From Bacteroidota bacterium (lineage in GTDB: Bacteria; Bacteroidota; Bacteroidia; Bacteroidales; F082), in NCBI GenBank assembly GCA_018830105.1, contig JAHJTC010000014.1, forward strand, positions 171,716 to 234,430: a stretch of DNA of 62,715 bases. Direction: 5' to 3'. The notes beneath the pieces are model-generated. The model saw nothing but the letters and a program-made list of their open reading frames with translations. It was not told the origin of the DNA and ran no database searches. The position numbers and the translations under genes are program-made. Shown here in pieces: positions 53,409 through 62,715 of this stretch (its first letter is position 1; each line of letters opens with the position of its first letter).

Positions 53409-56195
53409 TTACTTTTTTGACTTCTTCTTGTCCTTTTTGTGTTTAGCCTCTTTTTTTGCCTTTTTAGCTGCTTTTTCGACAATAACAGCTTGAGCAGCAG
53501 CTAAACGAGCGATTGGTACACGGTAAGGTGAACAGCTAACATAATGCAGTCCGGCATCGTGACAGAACATTACTGAGCTGGGCTCTCCGCCATGTTCGCC
53601 GCAGATTCCCAATTTAATGTTTGGACGGGTTTTACGGCCCTTTTTAACTGCCATTTTCACCAGTTGACCAACACCTGTTTGATCCAATACCTGGAAAGGA
53701 TCATGTTTCAGGATTCCGTTGTTAAGGTAAACTTCAAGGAAACGGCCTGCATCGTCACGCGAATAGCCAAAGGTCATTTGCGTCAGGTCGTTGGTTCCGA
53801 AAGAGAAGAATTCAGCTGATTGAGCAATTTCATCTGCTGTTAATGCAGCCCTGGGAACTTCGATCATTGTGCCTACCATATGCTTGATAGAATCGTTTCG
53901 TTCGTCAAAAACTTTTTGAATGGTTTTACGAACAATCGTTTCCTGCATTTTCATTTCAGCCAAAGTACCTGTCAGGGGAATCATGATTTCAGGTAGGGTT
54001 TTGATGCCACGGGCTTTCAGGTTCAAGGCAGCTTCAATGATAGCGCGTGCTTGCATTTCAGTGATTTCCGGATAGGTGTTTCCTAAACGGCAACCACGAT
54101 GTCCTAACATTGGATTGAATTCAGCCAAGTCATTAATTTTATTCTTAATGGTTTCGACAGGAACATTCATTACTTTGGCCATTTCCAACTGACCTTTTTC
54201 ATCGTGCGGAACAAATTCATGCAATGGCGGGTCGAGCAGGCGAACAGTTACTGGTAGATCTTGCATGGCCTCAAAAATACCTTCAAAATCTTCACGTTGA
54301 ATGGGGAGTAATTTATCAAGTGCTTTACGGCGTCCGGCTTCATCAGCGGCTAAGATCATTTCGCGCATAGCCACGATTTTATCTCCCCCAAAGAACATGT
54401 GTTCTGTACGGCATAATCCAATTCCCTGTGCTCCAAAATTACGGGCAACTTCTGCATCATGAGGCGTATCGGCATTTGTTCTGACAAGCAATCGGGCTTT
54501 TTTGTCGGCCAGTTTAATCAGCTCACCAAAATAACCACTTAATTCAGGATCTTTAGTAGCTACCTGACCATCATAAACTTCGCCAGTACTACCATTCAGA
54601 GAAATGAAATCACCTTCTTTGAAAGTTTTTCCATCCAAGGTTAAAGTCCTTGATTTGTAATCAATTTTAATTTTCCCGGCTCCTGAAACACAGCATTTAC
54701 CCATTCCGCGTGCAACAACAGCAGCATGAGAAGTCATGCCTCCACGAGCTGTGAGGATTCCTTCTGCAACGTTCATGCCTTTTAAATCCTCGGGTGAAGT
54801 TTCAATACGAACCAAAATAACTTTTTTACCGGATGCGGACCACACCTCAGCTTCGTCGGCATGGAATACGATCTGACCATTGGCAGCTCCTGGTGAGGCA
54901 GGCAGGCCTTTAGCCATTACAGTAGCTTTTTTAAGTGCATTGGTATCGAACACAGGGTGTAGCAATTCGTCAAGCTTGTTTGGCTCAACACGCATAATTG
55001 CCTCATTTTTGTTGATTATACCTTGTTTAAGCATTTCAACAGCAATGCGAACCATGGCAGCGCCTGTGCGTTTTCCGTTACGAGTTTGTAAGATCCAAAG
55101 CTTTCCTTCCTGAATGGTAAACTCAAGATCTTGCATATCACGGTAGTGATCTTCAAGTTTCTGCTGAAGCTCATTCAACTCGGTATATATTTCGGGCATG
55201 GCTTCTTCCAGCGAAGGGAAGTTGCTTGCGCGATCTTCTTCTGATACATTTTGTAGTGTAGCCCAGCGGTGCGAACCTTCGAGGGTAATTTCCTGTGGAG
55301 TTCTGATACCGGCAACAACATCTTCTCCCTGAGCGTTAAGCAGGTATTCTCCATTGAAAATATCTTCTCCTGTTGCAGCATCGCGAGTGAAAGCAACTCC
55401 TGTTCCCGATGAAAGACCCATATTTCCAAAAACCATTGCCTGAACATTCACGGCAGTACCCCATTCGGCAGGGATTTTATTGAGTTTCCTATAAGTTATT
55501 GCCCTGTCGTTCATCCAGCTGTTAAATACGGCCATAACTGAACCCCAAAGTTGTTCCCAAGGATCATCCGGAAAGTCTTTGCCGGTAGTTTTCTTTACGG
55601 CTTCCTTGAAACGACGTACCATTTCTTTCAGGTCGTCGGTAGTCAATTGGGTGTCGAGTTCTACAGCTTTTTCTTCCTTTATTTTTTCAATAATGACTTC
55701 AAAAGGATCGTGATCTTCTTTGGATTCAGGTTTCATACCCATAACAACATCACCATACATTTGTACGAAGCGACGGTAGGAGTCCCAGGCAAAACGGTCA
55801 TTTCCGGTTTTACGAGCAATGCCTTCAACAGCAGCATCATTCAAACCAAGGTTTAAAACGGTATCCATCATTCCGGGCATGGATGCACGTGCACCTGAGC
55901 GAACTGATAATAGACAAGGGTTTTCACGGTCACCAAATTTGGTTCCCATAATACGCTCTACTTTTTTTACTGCATCTTCAACTTCCTTCTTGATGAGCTC
56001 AACGGTATTACTTTGTCCTTTTTCGAAGTATAAAGTACAAACATCTGTTGTAATTGTAAATCCGGGAGGAACCGGAACACCGATAAGGTTCATTTCAGCA
56101 AGGTTGGCACCTTTGCCACCTAAAAGGGACTTCATCGACGCGTTTCCATCGGCTTTGCGATCACCGAAAGAATAAACATACTTGGTTTTTGCCAT
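53409..56195 (-). CDS. ppdK: Pyruvate, phosphate dikinase
   Basis: Interconverts pyruvate + ATP + Pi and PEP + AMP + PPi. 928 residues with the nucleotide-binding N-domain (KSLLGGKGANLAEMNLIGVPVPPGF), the phospho-histidine motif GGMTSHAAVVARGMGK, and the C-domain GICGEHGGEPSS. The last 25 residues form a Lys-rich tail (KKAKKEAKHKKDKKKSKK) not needed for catalysis; the usual enzyme ends before it. Confidence 0.96.
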   Translation of the reverse strand: MAKTKYVYSFGDRKADGNASMKSLLGGKGANLAEMNLIGVPVPPGFTITTDVCTLYFEKGQSNTVELIKKEVEDAVKKVERIMGTKFGDRENPCLLSVRSGARASMPGMMDTVLNLGLNDAAVEGIARKTGNDRFAWDSYRRFVQMYGDVVMGMKPESKEDHDPFEVIIEKIKEEKAVELDTQLTTDDLKEMVRRFKEAVKKTTGKDFPDDPWEQLWGSVMAVFNSWMNDRAITYRKLNKIPAEWGTAVNVQAMVFGNMGLSSGTGVAFTRDAATGEDIFNGEYLLNAQGEDVVAGIRTPQEITLEGSHRWATLQNVSEEDRASNFPSLEEAMPEIYTELNELQQKLEDHYRDMQDLEFTIQEGKLWILQTRNGKRTGAAMVRIAVEMLKQGIINKNEAIMRVEPNKLDELLHPVFDTNALKKATVMAKGLPASPGAANGQIVFHADEAEVWSASGKKVILVRIETSPEDLKGMNVAEGILTARGGMTSHAAVVARGMGKCCVSGAGKIKIDYKSRTLTLDGKTFKEGDFISLNGSTGEVYDGQVATKDPELSGYFGELIKLADKKARLLVRTNADTPHDAEVARNFGAQGIGLCRTEHMFFGGDKIVAMREMILAADEAGRRKALDKLLPIQREDFEGIFEAMQDLPVTVRLLDPPLHEFVPHDEKGQLEMAKVMNVPVETIKNKINDLAEFNPMLGHRGCRLGNTYPEITEMQARAIIEAALNLKARGIKTLPEIMIPLTGTLAEMKMQETIVRKTIQKVFDERNDSIKHMVGTMIEVPRAALTADEIAQSAEFFSFGTNDLTQMTFGYSRDDAGRFLEVYLNNGILKHDPFQVLDQTGVGQLVKMAVKKGRKTRPNIKLGICGEHGGEPSSVMFCHDAGLHYVSCSPYRVPIARLAAAQAVIVEKAAKKAKKEAKHKKDKKKSKK

Positions 56196-56272
56196 TTGTA
56201 ATAAATTTTGATGTATAAATGATAACTGATTTTAAATCGGTTAAATAAAAATTTGCCACTTTATCCGAAGCA

Positions 56273-56280
56273 CAAAAATA
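56273..56280 (-). promoter_or_regulatory. -7 box of ppdK
   Basis: TATTTTTG followed by TGC on the minus strand, about 78 bp before the ATG. Confidence 0.5.
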
Positions 56281-56475
56281 AGGTTTTTTGTTGTTCATTT
56301 GTGAAGTCTGTTTGACTATACCAAATCTTTATGAACGCAAACGATTGAAAAGGATCACGTTTTTAATTTGTAAACGATCTAAATAGTTAAATGAAAAGCT
56401 ATTTAGCTTTTTGTATTTGATGAATCCAAAAAAAAAGGTGAATTTCGTGCCATAATTGATCGAAGAAAAATACTT

Positions 56476-57777
56476 ATGAAAAATATCATCGGAATCAGAT
56501 ATGAAGATAAATATGTGATGGAGCGGAGAGTGGCTATCACACCTGAACATTTAAAAGACTTGATAGCTGAAGGTGTTGAATTTCAGGTTCAAAAGTCAGC
56601 AAAACGTGTTTTTTCGGATGCGCAGTTTGAGGAAGCTGGTGCAAAATTGGTTGATGATTTAAATGAGGCACAATTGATTTTTGGTGTGAAAGAAATGCCC
56701 ATTGATTTTTTTGAAGTTGGAAAATCCTATGTTTTTTTCTCGCATGTTATCAAAGGGCAAAGTTATAATATGCCCATGCTTAAAACGATGATGCAGAAAA
56801 AGTGTCAACTGATAGATTATGAGAAAATTGAAAATGAAGAAGGAAAAAGATTGATATTTTTCGGTCGATTTGCTGGATTAGCTGGAATGATTAATTCACT
56901 ATGGTCTTATGGTCAGCGTCTTAAAATTAGTGGCGTGGATAATCCTTTTCAAAATATTCGTCAGTCGCACACGTATGATTCGTTGGAAGAGGCTATGCAA
57001 TCAGTTTCGGAGGCAGGACTTGAATTTGCTTCCAAAGGCCTTCCAAAAGGAGCAGGGCCATTGGTAATTGGATTTACTGGCTATGGCAATGTTTCCAAAG
57101 GAGCTCAGGAAATTGTGAATTTATTGCCTTCTATTGAAATATCGCCCGAGCAACTGTTGAAACTGAATTTTGATAATGCTCCTTCAAATGTAGCTTATAA
57201 AGTGGTTTTCAAAGAAAAAGATATTTCACAACCTATTGATGAAAAGGCAAGCTTTAACCTCGGTCATTATTATAAGCATCCCGAATTATACAAAAACCGT
57301 TTTGAACAATATATTCCCCATCTTAGCATATTGATGAATTGTATGTATTGGGATGACAGGTATCCACGAATTGTTACCAAAGATTATCTTGCAAACCTTT
57401 TTCAACAGAATCAGCCCCGCCTAAAAGTGATCGGTGATGTTACTTGTGATCCTGATGGTTCGATCGAGTGCACCCATAAAGGTACGGAGATCGAAGATCC
57501 TGTTTTTGTATATAATCCAATTGATAGAAATTATACCATGGGCTTCGAGGGTGATGGTGTGTTGGTAATGGCCGTGGATATTTTACCCAGTGAGTTACCC
57601 AAAGAAGCATCTGAAGCTTTTAGTGATGCCTTATTTCCTTTTGTGAAATCTATTGCAAATCAAAATTTTACTGAAAATTTTGAAAAATTGACATTACCAA
57701 AGCCAATCAAAAGAGCGATGATATTACATAAAGGGGAATTAACACCTGATTACAAATATCTTGAAGCTTACCTTTAA
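56476..57777 (+). CDS. Lysine-ketoglutarate reductase-like protein
   Basis: 433 residues resembling the N-terminal reductase half of the eukaryotic bifunctional LKR/SDH. It starts IGIRYEDKYVMERRVAITPEHL (as in the AlaDh/PNT N-domain), has YEKIENEEGKRLIFFGRFAG and then VIGFTGYGNVSKGAQEI as a nucleotide-binding region. Proposed reaction: lysine + 2-oxoglutarate + NADPH to saccharopine. It is followed after 69 bp by a saccharopine dehydrogenase, giving the complete pair. Confidence 0.8.
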   Translation: MKNIIGIRYEDKYVMERRVAITPEHLKDLIAEGVEFQVQKSAKRVFSDAQFEEAGAKLVDDLNEAQLIFGVKEMPIDFFEVGKSYVFFSHVIKGQSYNMPMLKTMMQKKCQLIDYEKIENEEGKRLIFFGRFAGLAGMINSLWSYGQRLKISGVDNPFQNIRQSHTYDSLEEAMQSVSEAGLEFASKGLPKGAGPLVIGFTGYGNVSKGAQEIVNLLPSIEISPEQLLKLNFDNAPSNVAYKVVFKEKDISQPIDEKASFNLGHYYKHPELYKNRFEQYIPHLSILMNCMYWDDRYPRIVTKDYLANLFQQNQPRLKVIGDVTCDPDGSIECTHKGTEIEDPVFVYNPIDRNYTMGFEGDGVLVMAVDILPSELPKEASEAFSDALFPFVKSIANQNFTENFEKLTLPKPIKRAMILHKGELTPDYKYLEAYL

Positions 57778-57846
57778 TTATCCTATAAATTTTATTTCAC
57801 AAAATTCTGATAATAGATTCAGTTTTATCCAAAAAATTCTGCGTTT

Positions 57847-59181
57847 ATGAAACAAATACTTGTTCTTGGAGCCGGACTTTCGGCAAAGAGTTTGATTGAT
57901 TATTTTTTGAACCATGCTAAAGAGTATAACTGGCATATTACACTTGCAGATCTTGACAAAGCCGTTGCGCAAAGGAAGATTGGTAACAGTCCATTCGGTA
58001 CAGCCATTGGTTTAGATGTAAAAAACGACAAAGCAATAGCTGAACTAATTCATGAAAAAGATGTGGTGGTTTCGCTTTTACCTGCAAGTTTTCATGATAA
58101 AATTGCCGAAGAGTGCATCAGACAAGGAGTAAATATGGCCACGGCATCCTATGTTTCTCCGGCAATGAAGTCAAGGGATGAGGAAATTAAAGCGAAAGGA
58201 CTTACTTTCCTGAATGAGTTGGGTGTTGATCCGGGCATCGATCATATGTCGGCCATGCAAGTGATTGATAAGATCAGGTTAAAAGGAGGCCATTTAACAT
58301 CTTTTTATTCTTTCACAGGAGGTTTGATAGCTCCGGAATGTGATACAAATCCCTGGCACTATAAATTTACCTGGAATCCGCGAAATGTAGTGCTGGCCGG
58401 TCAGGGTGTTTCCCAGTTTATCAAAAATGGTAAATACAAATACATCCCTTACCATAAACTTTTTGATAGAATTATAGAAAGAGAAGTTTTAGACTATGGT
58501 CGATTCGAAATATATCCAAACCGTGACTCCTTGAAATATAGAAAGTTATATCAGTTAGACGATATTCGTTCAATGTTTAGAGGAACCATGCGTCGTCCTG
58601 GTTATGCGGAAGCATGGAATGTGTTTGTGCAACTTGGCTGCACCGATGATACCTATACGCTTGAGGAGTCAGAAACGATGACCTACCGGGAGTTTATCAA
58701 TACTTTTATGCGATACAATCCCGGCAAACCAGTAGAAGAAAAACTCGTTGAATACCTTGATCTTGACCCCCAAGGCGAAGTGATGAAAAAGTTAACCTGG
58801 CTTGGTATTTTTGAAGATCGTGTTATCGGTATTCCTTTAGCTACTCCAGCCCAGATTTTACAAAAACTGTTGGAAGAGAAATGGGCATTAAGCCCTGATG
58901 ACAAAGATATGATTGTAATGCAGCATGAATTTGAATATGAATTGCTTAATAAATCGTATCAGATCATTTCTTCTATGGTGTTTAAAGGTAAAGACACGGT
59001 AGATACTGCCATGGCCTTCACGGTAGGAACGCCACTTGCAATTGCAGTTAAACTCCTCCTTAACGGACAAATTAGCACAAAGGGTGTTCTGATTCCTACA
59101 AAAGCTGAGCTCTATAATCCAATTCTCAAAGAATTGAAGGACTACGGGATCAATTTCGTGGAGAAAGAACTGCTGAATTAA
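57847..59181 (+). CDS. Saccharopine dehydrogenase, C-terminal (SDH) type
   Basis: 444 residues with the NAD-binding VLGAGLSAKSLIDYFL at 5-20 and VVSLLPASFHDKIAEECI, the LNELGVDPGIDHM motif, and YSFTGGLIAPECDTNPWHYKFTWNPRNVVLAGQG split through the active region. These match the LYS9-like saccharopine dehydrogenase that forms aminoadipate semialdehyde and glutamate. It works with the preceding gene in lysine catabolism; the reverse (synthesis) direction is less likely in this phylum. Confidence 0.85.
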   Translation: MKQILVLGAGLSAKSLIDYFLNHAKEYNWHITLADLDKAVAQRKIGNSPFGTAIGLDVKNDKAIAELIHEKDVVVSLLPASFHDKIAEECIRQGVNMATASYVSPAMKSRDEEIKAKGLTFLNELGVDPGIDHMSAMQVIDKIRLKGGHLTSFYSFTGGLIAPECDTNPWHYKFTWNPRNVVLAGQGVSQFIKNGKYKYIPYHKLFDRIIEREVLDYGRFEIYPNRDSLKYRKLYQLDDIRSMFRGTMRRPGYAEAWNVFVQLGCTDDTYTLEESETMTYREFINTFMRYNPGKPVEEKLVEYLDLDPQGEVMKKLTWLGIFEDRVIGIPLATPAQILQKLLEEKWALSPDDKDMIVMQHEFEYELLNKSYQIISSMVFKGKDTVDTAMAFTVGTPLAIAVKLLLNGQISTKGVLIPTKAELYNPILKELKDYGINFVEKELLN

Positions 59182-59215
59182 AAAGCAAAATAGCTTGTTT
59201 TAAAAGAACCCTGCT

Positions 59216-59548
59216 TTAGATCAAATTAAACTTTTGGTCTGTTTCAGGTGAAAATTTGAACTTACCAAAACTACATTGAATAATAACAGATTCAAGTTTC
59301 CCAGAGAATAAGTTGCCTTCTAGATCGGGTTCCTTGCAGTAATCCAGCAGGTTTCCGGTTTTCTTTTCGAGTCTTTCACGCTTGTAACTATACGTTTGCT
59401 TATTAGCGTTTAGGAGCTTGATTTCAGAGGACTTTATTGTATTGGAGCTTATATTATATATAATGAGTTTTTTTGATTCCTCTTTATGATGCTCGTAACT
59501 AACACTTAAGGGGCATTTGTTAGAACCAGAAAGTAGATTCAATTTCAT
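59216..59548 (-). CDS. Uncharacterised 110-residue protein
   Basis: Soluble, no signal peptide, with two cysteines in the first half (NKCP, DYCKE) and beta-rich C-terminal stretch (SVIIQCSFGKFKFSPETDQ). Not recognised. Supported as a gene by a -7 box TACATTTG 38 bp upstream and by the absence of any overlapping larger frame. It stands alone between convergent and divergent neighbours. Confidence 0.55.
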   Translation of the reverse strand: MKLNLLSGSNKCPLSVSYEHHKEESKKLIIYNISSNTIKSSEIKLLNANKQTYSYKRERLEKKTGNLLDYCKEPDLEGNLFSGKLESVIIQCSFGKFKFSPETDQKFNLI

Positions 59549-59585
59549 GTTAAGGATGTTGGTGACTATTTGAAGTTGGTTAATG

Positions 59586-59593
59586 CAAATGTA
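59586..59593 (-). promoter_or_regulatory. -7 box of the 110-residue protein gene
   Basis: TACATTTG on the minus strand, giving a leader of about 30 nt. Confidence 0.45.
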
Positions 59594-59682
59594 TACTTAT
59601 TTAATTGACTTTAAACATATGCTCATATTAAGTTTATAGTTTCGAACTCATTAATATAATGGCTTAATAGGGCAAAAGGCCT

Positions 59683-59690
59683 TACTTTTG
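59683..59690 (+). promoter_or_regulatory. -7 box of the TerB-DnaJ gene
   Basis: TACTTTTG followed by CGC, 14 bp before the ATG, so the leader would be only a few nucleotides. Confidence 0.5.
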
Positions 59691-59704
59691 CGCAAAAATT
59701 TGAT

Positions 59705-60523
59705 ATGTCCTGGTTTTTTACAATACTTCTGATCTTAATTGTTATTGGGTATTTTTATAATAAATCTTCTGGAAAAGTAGAAAAAGGAAGAAACCCAAAA
59801 AAGTCACAAGGCTATGCCCAATGGATTGGTGGTGGCCTTGGATGGGCCTTTGGAGGGCCAATAGGAGGAATTCTTGGGTTTGCATTTGGAAAAATATTTG
59901 AGGATATGAGAGCGGGCACGTATTCTCAGGAAGGAAGAACACTTCAGGGCGATTTCAAAGTGAGTTTACTTGTTTTATCTGCTGCTGTGATGAGAGCAGA
60001 CGGGAGCGTAAAACGGTCAGAACTTGATTATGTCAAGCGTTTTTTGGTAGCTAATTTTGGTTCCGAATCAGCTGAAGGTTCGGTGTTAATGCTTCGTGAA
60101 ATACTAAAACAACCTATTCAGGTTCAGGAAGTAAGCCAGCAAATTGGTAGTTTTATGGATTATCCATCGCGGCTTCAGCTCTTGCATTATTTATTTGGAA
60201 TTGCCAAAGCAGATGGAAACCTGCCCCAGGTTGAGGTTCAAATGATTGCTGCTATTGCTGCCGCTATGGGTATCAATCCAGCCGATTTTGATTCTCTCAA
60301 AGCGATGTTTGTAAAAGAAGCTGATAGCTCGTATAAAATTTTGAATGTATTGCCAACGGCAACCGATGATGAGATTAAAAAGGCGTATCGTGAAATGGCC
60401 CTGAAATATCATCCTGATAAAGTGACTCATCTTGGTGAAGAAGTTAGAAAGGCGGCGGAGCAGAAGTTCAAGGAGGTGAGTAGTGCTTATGATCACATAA
60501 AAAAGCAGCGCTCAATAAAATAG
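59705..60523 (+). CDS. TerB-DnaJ (DjlA-like) membrane-anchored co-chaperone
   Basis: 272 residues: an N-terminal transmembrane helix ([16 protein letters not shown]), a glycine-rich segment ([20 protein letters not shown]), a TerB-like helical domain (about 80-200), and a C-terminal J domain with HPD (LKYHPDKVT). This is the architecture of DjlA, which stimulates DnaK at the inner membrane. The client is unknown. Convergent with the porin gene. Confidence 0.85.
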   Translation: MSWFFTILLILIVIGYFYNKSSGKVEKGRNPKKSQGYAQWIGGGLGWAFGGPIGGILGFAFGKIFEDMRAGTYSQEGRTLQGDFKVSLLVLSAAVMRADGSVKRSELDYVKRFLVANFGSESAEGSVLMLREILKQPIQVQEVSQQIGSFMDYPSRLQLLHYLFGIAKADGNLPQVEVQMIAAIAAAMGINPADFDSLKAMFVKEADSSYKILNVLPTATDDEIKKAYREMALKYHPDKVTHLGEEVRKAAEQKFKEVSSAYDHIKKQRSIK

Positions 60524-60546
60524 AAATTGGCAGCTAAAGTTGGCTT

Positions 60547-62490
60547 TTATTTGTAGAATCGCCAGCTTACACCAAAATAAAATCGTGAATCACGCATGGG
60601 ATAATGAGGCGTTGTAAAATAGTTAAATTCACCGCTAAGCCCCATTAAATTAGCATATTGTAAGAAGATATTTGCGCGTTTCACCTTTAAGGCCAGGTAA
60701 ACATCAATATAAGGATAATTGCCGATTTTTATTTCATCCTGGATATAAAAAGACCGTAACGCAGGCATATAGGTATCTGCATAATAAGCGCTAAACCATC
60801 TCACGTTAAACCCGGGCTGCAGCACAGCTGCGTTATCAAACAATGCCTGCGAAAAGGCAAACTTTAAATTTGCGCCAAATTCCGGCATATGGATAATGCT
60901 ATCAATATCAGGGTTTTGATAGTATAGGAAGGCATTTAAGTCGAATTTTCCACGTTTAAATATAAACTTTGCCGAAAGACTACGAACATTTAAGGTGCCG
61001 CTAATCTGCTGAGGTCGTGCGTTCTTGTTGAGGTAAATGTACCTGTCAATGGTTGATTGACCTGCAGTAAGCCGAATAAATTTTATTTGATACGAAGCTT
61101 CCAGTTCGAAGGTTCTGCTTCGGTCTAATTCATTATTCCACCTGAAATGGTTTGAATAGTAGGTGTTATGAATCCAATCGGGTGATAAGGAACTTACATT
61201 GATTCTAAAATCCACATCGCCTAAATTTTTTGATTCAGTTCCAATAAATTGATTCCAACGTGTATTAAGTTTCCAATCTCCATTCTGATGACCTCCCACA
61301 ATAAGCTTTGCATCTGCAAAAATGCGGGTTGAACGGAATAAATTTAACTGCATACCTCCCAATACTGCAACCTGGTCGTATTGTCTTTTTTCGGCATTTA
61401 ATGTACTATCAACAAGGCTATTTTGTGAAAATTTGAAGGCCGCATGTTCTGCGCCAAAATAAAGAAAAAATGGGGGAGGGGTGTCCTGGATTTTATAAGA
61501 TAAAGAATTCCATATCAAACTATTACGAATAACCTGAACATAAGTTGAATCATAGGTTTTTGTAGAATCAAGCAATTGATCAAACGGACTGTAGAACACA
61601 TTTTTCGGGTTATTGTCAGTATACAAAAACTGATTCCGCTGATAATAAAGGCTATGTTTTATTCGTCCTGTTTGAATTTTCTTTTTTGGTGGACTTAAAC
61701 TATCAGTTATTTTTTTAGGTGGAGCAGAAAGATTGAAATACTGTTCCCATCCAAAACCTGAGAATTTGATTAAATTATTTGCGTTATCCAGCGCAACATC
61801 AATAATTCTTCTATCAGTTTCAATATTATTGATAAAAAGACTGTCATCGAGAATACCACCATTTTCTTGCTGTTCCAGTTTATTTCTAAAATAATAGGCA
61901 GCCAATCCATAGCGATTATTTTTGGTTGTGTAATTTCCTGAAAAAATTACACTCGAATTATTTGTTTTGCTGTTAAGATAGGGGCCAGGCGAATTAATCA
62001 GGTTGTAATCCATGCCAATGATGAGTCTGGGAGAAAATTCTCTGGCAAAACTAACTCCAAGCTGTTGTTCCTTGTTGCCACCCATTGTGTATCTTATTTC
62101 AGAATAGGGCTGCAGGGGAATATAAAAACGGACGTCCGAATTTGTTTTCAAATAACTTGCGTTGGCTTTGTTGCCCATGTCGAAACCTATTTTAGTATCG
62201 GGCTTAAACAAAATCATCTTATTTGCAGTTCCGGCATTGCTTAGTGTAGCAAATATTTGATAGGGTTTATCAAGCGGATCAAAATTCGAGACTTTAAAAA
62301 GTGAGGTATCTGTATAATGAAGCTTATTGAGGTAAAGGCTATCAAAACTTATAGAAAAATACTGAATACGTGTCGAGTCGATTCTATCAATTTGGGTACT
62401 ATCTACCTGGGCGTTAATATAAAAGGGGAGAAGGAGTAGCAATCCAACTGTTGCAATAAATGTTAGCGTTATTTTTTTTGGGTTATGCAT
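60547..62490 (-). CDS. Putative outer-membrane porin (Porin_10-like)
   Basis: 647 residues with a signal peptide (LTFIATVGLLLLLPFYINA) and a mature beta-barrel of alternating strands, ending FYFGVSWRFYK, which has the terminal aromatic expected for barrel insertion. Matches the Bacteroidota putative-porin family by composition and by the segment NAGTANKMILFKPDTKIGFDMG. Solute not known. No partner genes. Confidence 0.8.
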   Translation of the reverse strand: MHNPKKITLTFIATVGLLLLLPFYINAQVDSTQIDRIDSTRIQYFSISFDSLYLNKLHYTDTSLFKVSNFDPLDKPYQIFATLSNAGTANKMILFKPDTKIGFDMGNKANASYLKTNSDVRFYIPLQPYSEIRYTMGGNKEQQLGVSFAREFSPRLIIGMDYNLINSPGPYLNSKTNNSSVIFSGNYTTKNNRYGLAAYYFRNKLEQQENGGILDDSLFINNIETDRRIIDVALDNANNLIKFSGFGWEQYFNLSAPPKKITDSLSPPKKKIQTGRIKHSLYYQRNQFLYTDNNPKNVFYSPFDQLLDSTKTYDSTYVQVIRNSLIWNSLSYKIQDTPPPFFLYFGAEHAAFKFSQNSLVDSTLNAEKRQYDQVAVLGGMQLNLFRSTRIFADAKLIVGGHQNGDWKLNTRWNQFIGTESKNLGDVDFRINVSSLSPDWIHNTYYSNHFRWNNELDRSRTFELEASYQIKFIRLTAGQSTIDRYIYLNKNARPQQISGTLNVRSLSAKFIFKRGKFDLNAFLYYQNPDIDSIIHMPEFGANLKFAFSQALFDNAAVLQPGFNVRWFSAYYADTYMPALRSFYIQDEIKIGNYPYIDVYLALKVKRANIFLQYANLMGLSGEFNYFTTPHYPMRDSRFYFGVSWRFYK

Positions 62491-62581
62491 GCTTCTTCCA
62501 GTTTTGAGGCAGTAAATTTACTTAAAATGCGGCTTGCATAGAGATAAAATTGAAATATGAATTTCAAATGTTTTTAAAATC

Positions 62582-62612
62582 AAAAAGCCCCACTCAGCAA
62601 ACTGAGCGGGGC
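62582..62612 (-). terminator. Terminator of the ribosomal RNA operon
   Basis: On the minus strand GCCCCGCTCAG and CTGAGTGGGGC pair over 11 bp (one G-U) around TTTG, then TTTTTG. Placed 12 bp after the 5S rRNA 3' end. Confidence 0.88.
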
Positions 62613-62623
62613 GCATGATAAGG

Positions 62624-62715
62624 GGCGGCGACGACCTACTTTCCCACATTTTACTGCAGTATCATCGGCGCAGGCAGGCTTAACTTCTCTGTTCGGAAAG
62701 GGAAGAGGTGGACCC
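62624..62715 (-). rRNA. rrf: 5S ribosomal RNA (partial, 3' part)
   Basis: The minus strand reads GGGTCCACCTCTTCCCTTTC, then CCGAACAGAGAAGTTAAG, typical of 5S domain III and loop A/B regions, and ends GTAGGTCGTCGCCGCC as 5S genes do. About 20-30 nt of the 5' end lie beyond the window. The operon is transcribed leftward. Confidence 0.9.

Overview
The window is a piece of a Bacteroidota chromosome, probably from the Bacteroidia side. The evidence is of several kinds. The -7 boxes match the Bacteroidota pattern TAnnTTTG, found upstream of at least fifteen genes, and Shine-Dalgarno sequences are scarce. Several families are typical of the phylum: DUF4295 after L33, a BT_3928-type DoxX protein, a Porin_10 porin, a CarboxypepD_reg TonB receptor, DUF1599 beside folP/cdaA/tpiA, and a DnaE with an N-terminal exonuclease. 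Almost all genes are housekeeping. I see no prophage, insertion sequence, CRISPR array or tRNA. The right edge is the 3' end of a 5S rRNA gene, so a ribosomal RNA operon lies to the right and is transcribed leftward.

Layout. 0.2-3.8 kb: histidine degradation (hutI, ftcD) and a MarC protein. 3.9-6.6 kb: L33, DUF4295, a terminator, ftsY and rimO. 7-9.7 kb: a thioesterase, a MORN-repeat secreted protein and rlmD. 9.7-12.1 kb (minus): split transketolase and shikimate kinase. 12.2-13.65 kb: a gene-free tract holding a tandem array of five intact and one decayed repeat units, which I read as small RNA genes on the minus strand. 13.7-18.8 kb: DUF2461, two outer-membrane-type proteins, DUF58 and thioredoxin. 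18.8-24.7 kb: dnaE (minus), a small protein and rpsP with a repetitive tail. 24.8-29.4 kb: hybrid sensor kinase, recQ and a 3-methyladenine glycosylase. 29.5-35.2 kb: CPA2 antiporter, a second MarC, DCC and Dabb proteins, an MFS carrier and a secreted repeat protein. 35.2-46.6 kb: cdaA and folP (minus), then a tight plus-strand cluster DUF1599, DoxX, ABC permease, tpiA, prmA, a 1490-residue exported protein and plsY. 46.7-51.2 kb: dnaN, a lipoprotein and a TonB receptor. 51.2-56.2 kb (minus): a cold-shock-like protein, pckA and ppdK. 56.4-62.5 kb: a lysine-ketoglutarate reductase/saccharopine dehydrogenase pair, an orphan small gene, a TerB-DnaJ protein and a porin.

How the genes work together. 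pckA and ppdK are neighbours at the phosphoenolpyruvate/pyruvate/oxaloacetate node, each with its own promoter and hairpin terminator. hutI and ftcD are the last two steps of histidine breakdown to glutamate, and the saccharopine pair would send lysine carbon toward aminoadipate semialdehyde, so the organism appears able to use amino acids.

The most unusual element is the repeat array at 12.2-13.65 kb. Each unit carries a TAnnTTTG-like box, an invariant GU-rich 5' segment, a 14-bp palindrome and a long hairpin followed by a T-rich tract. The hairpin imperfections I found become G-U pairs only when read on the minus strand, which argues for a family of roughly 100-nt RNAs transcribed leftward. 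I cannot match them to a named RNA family.
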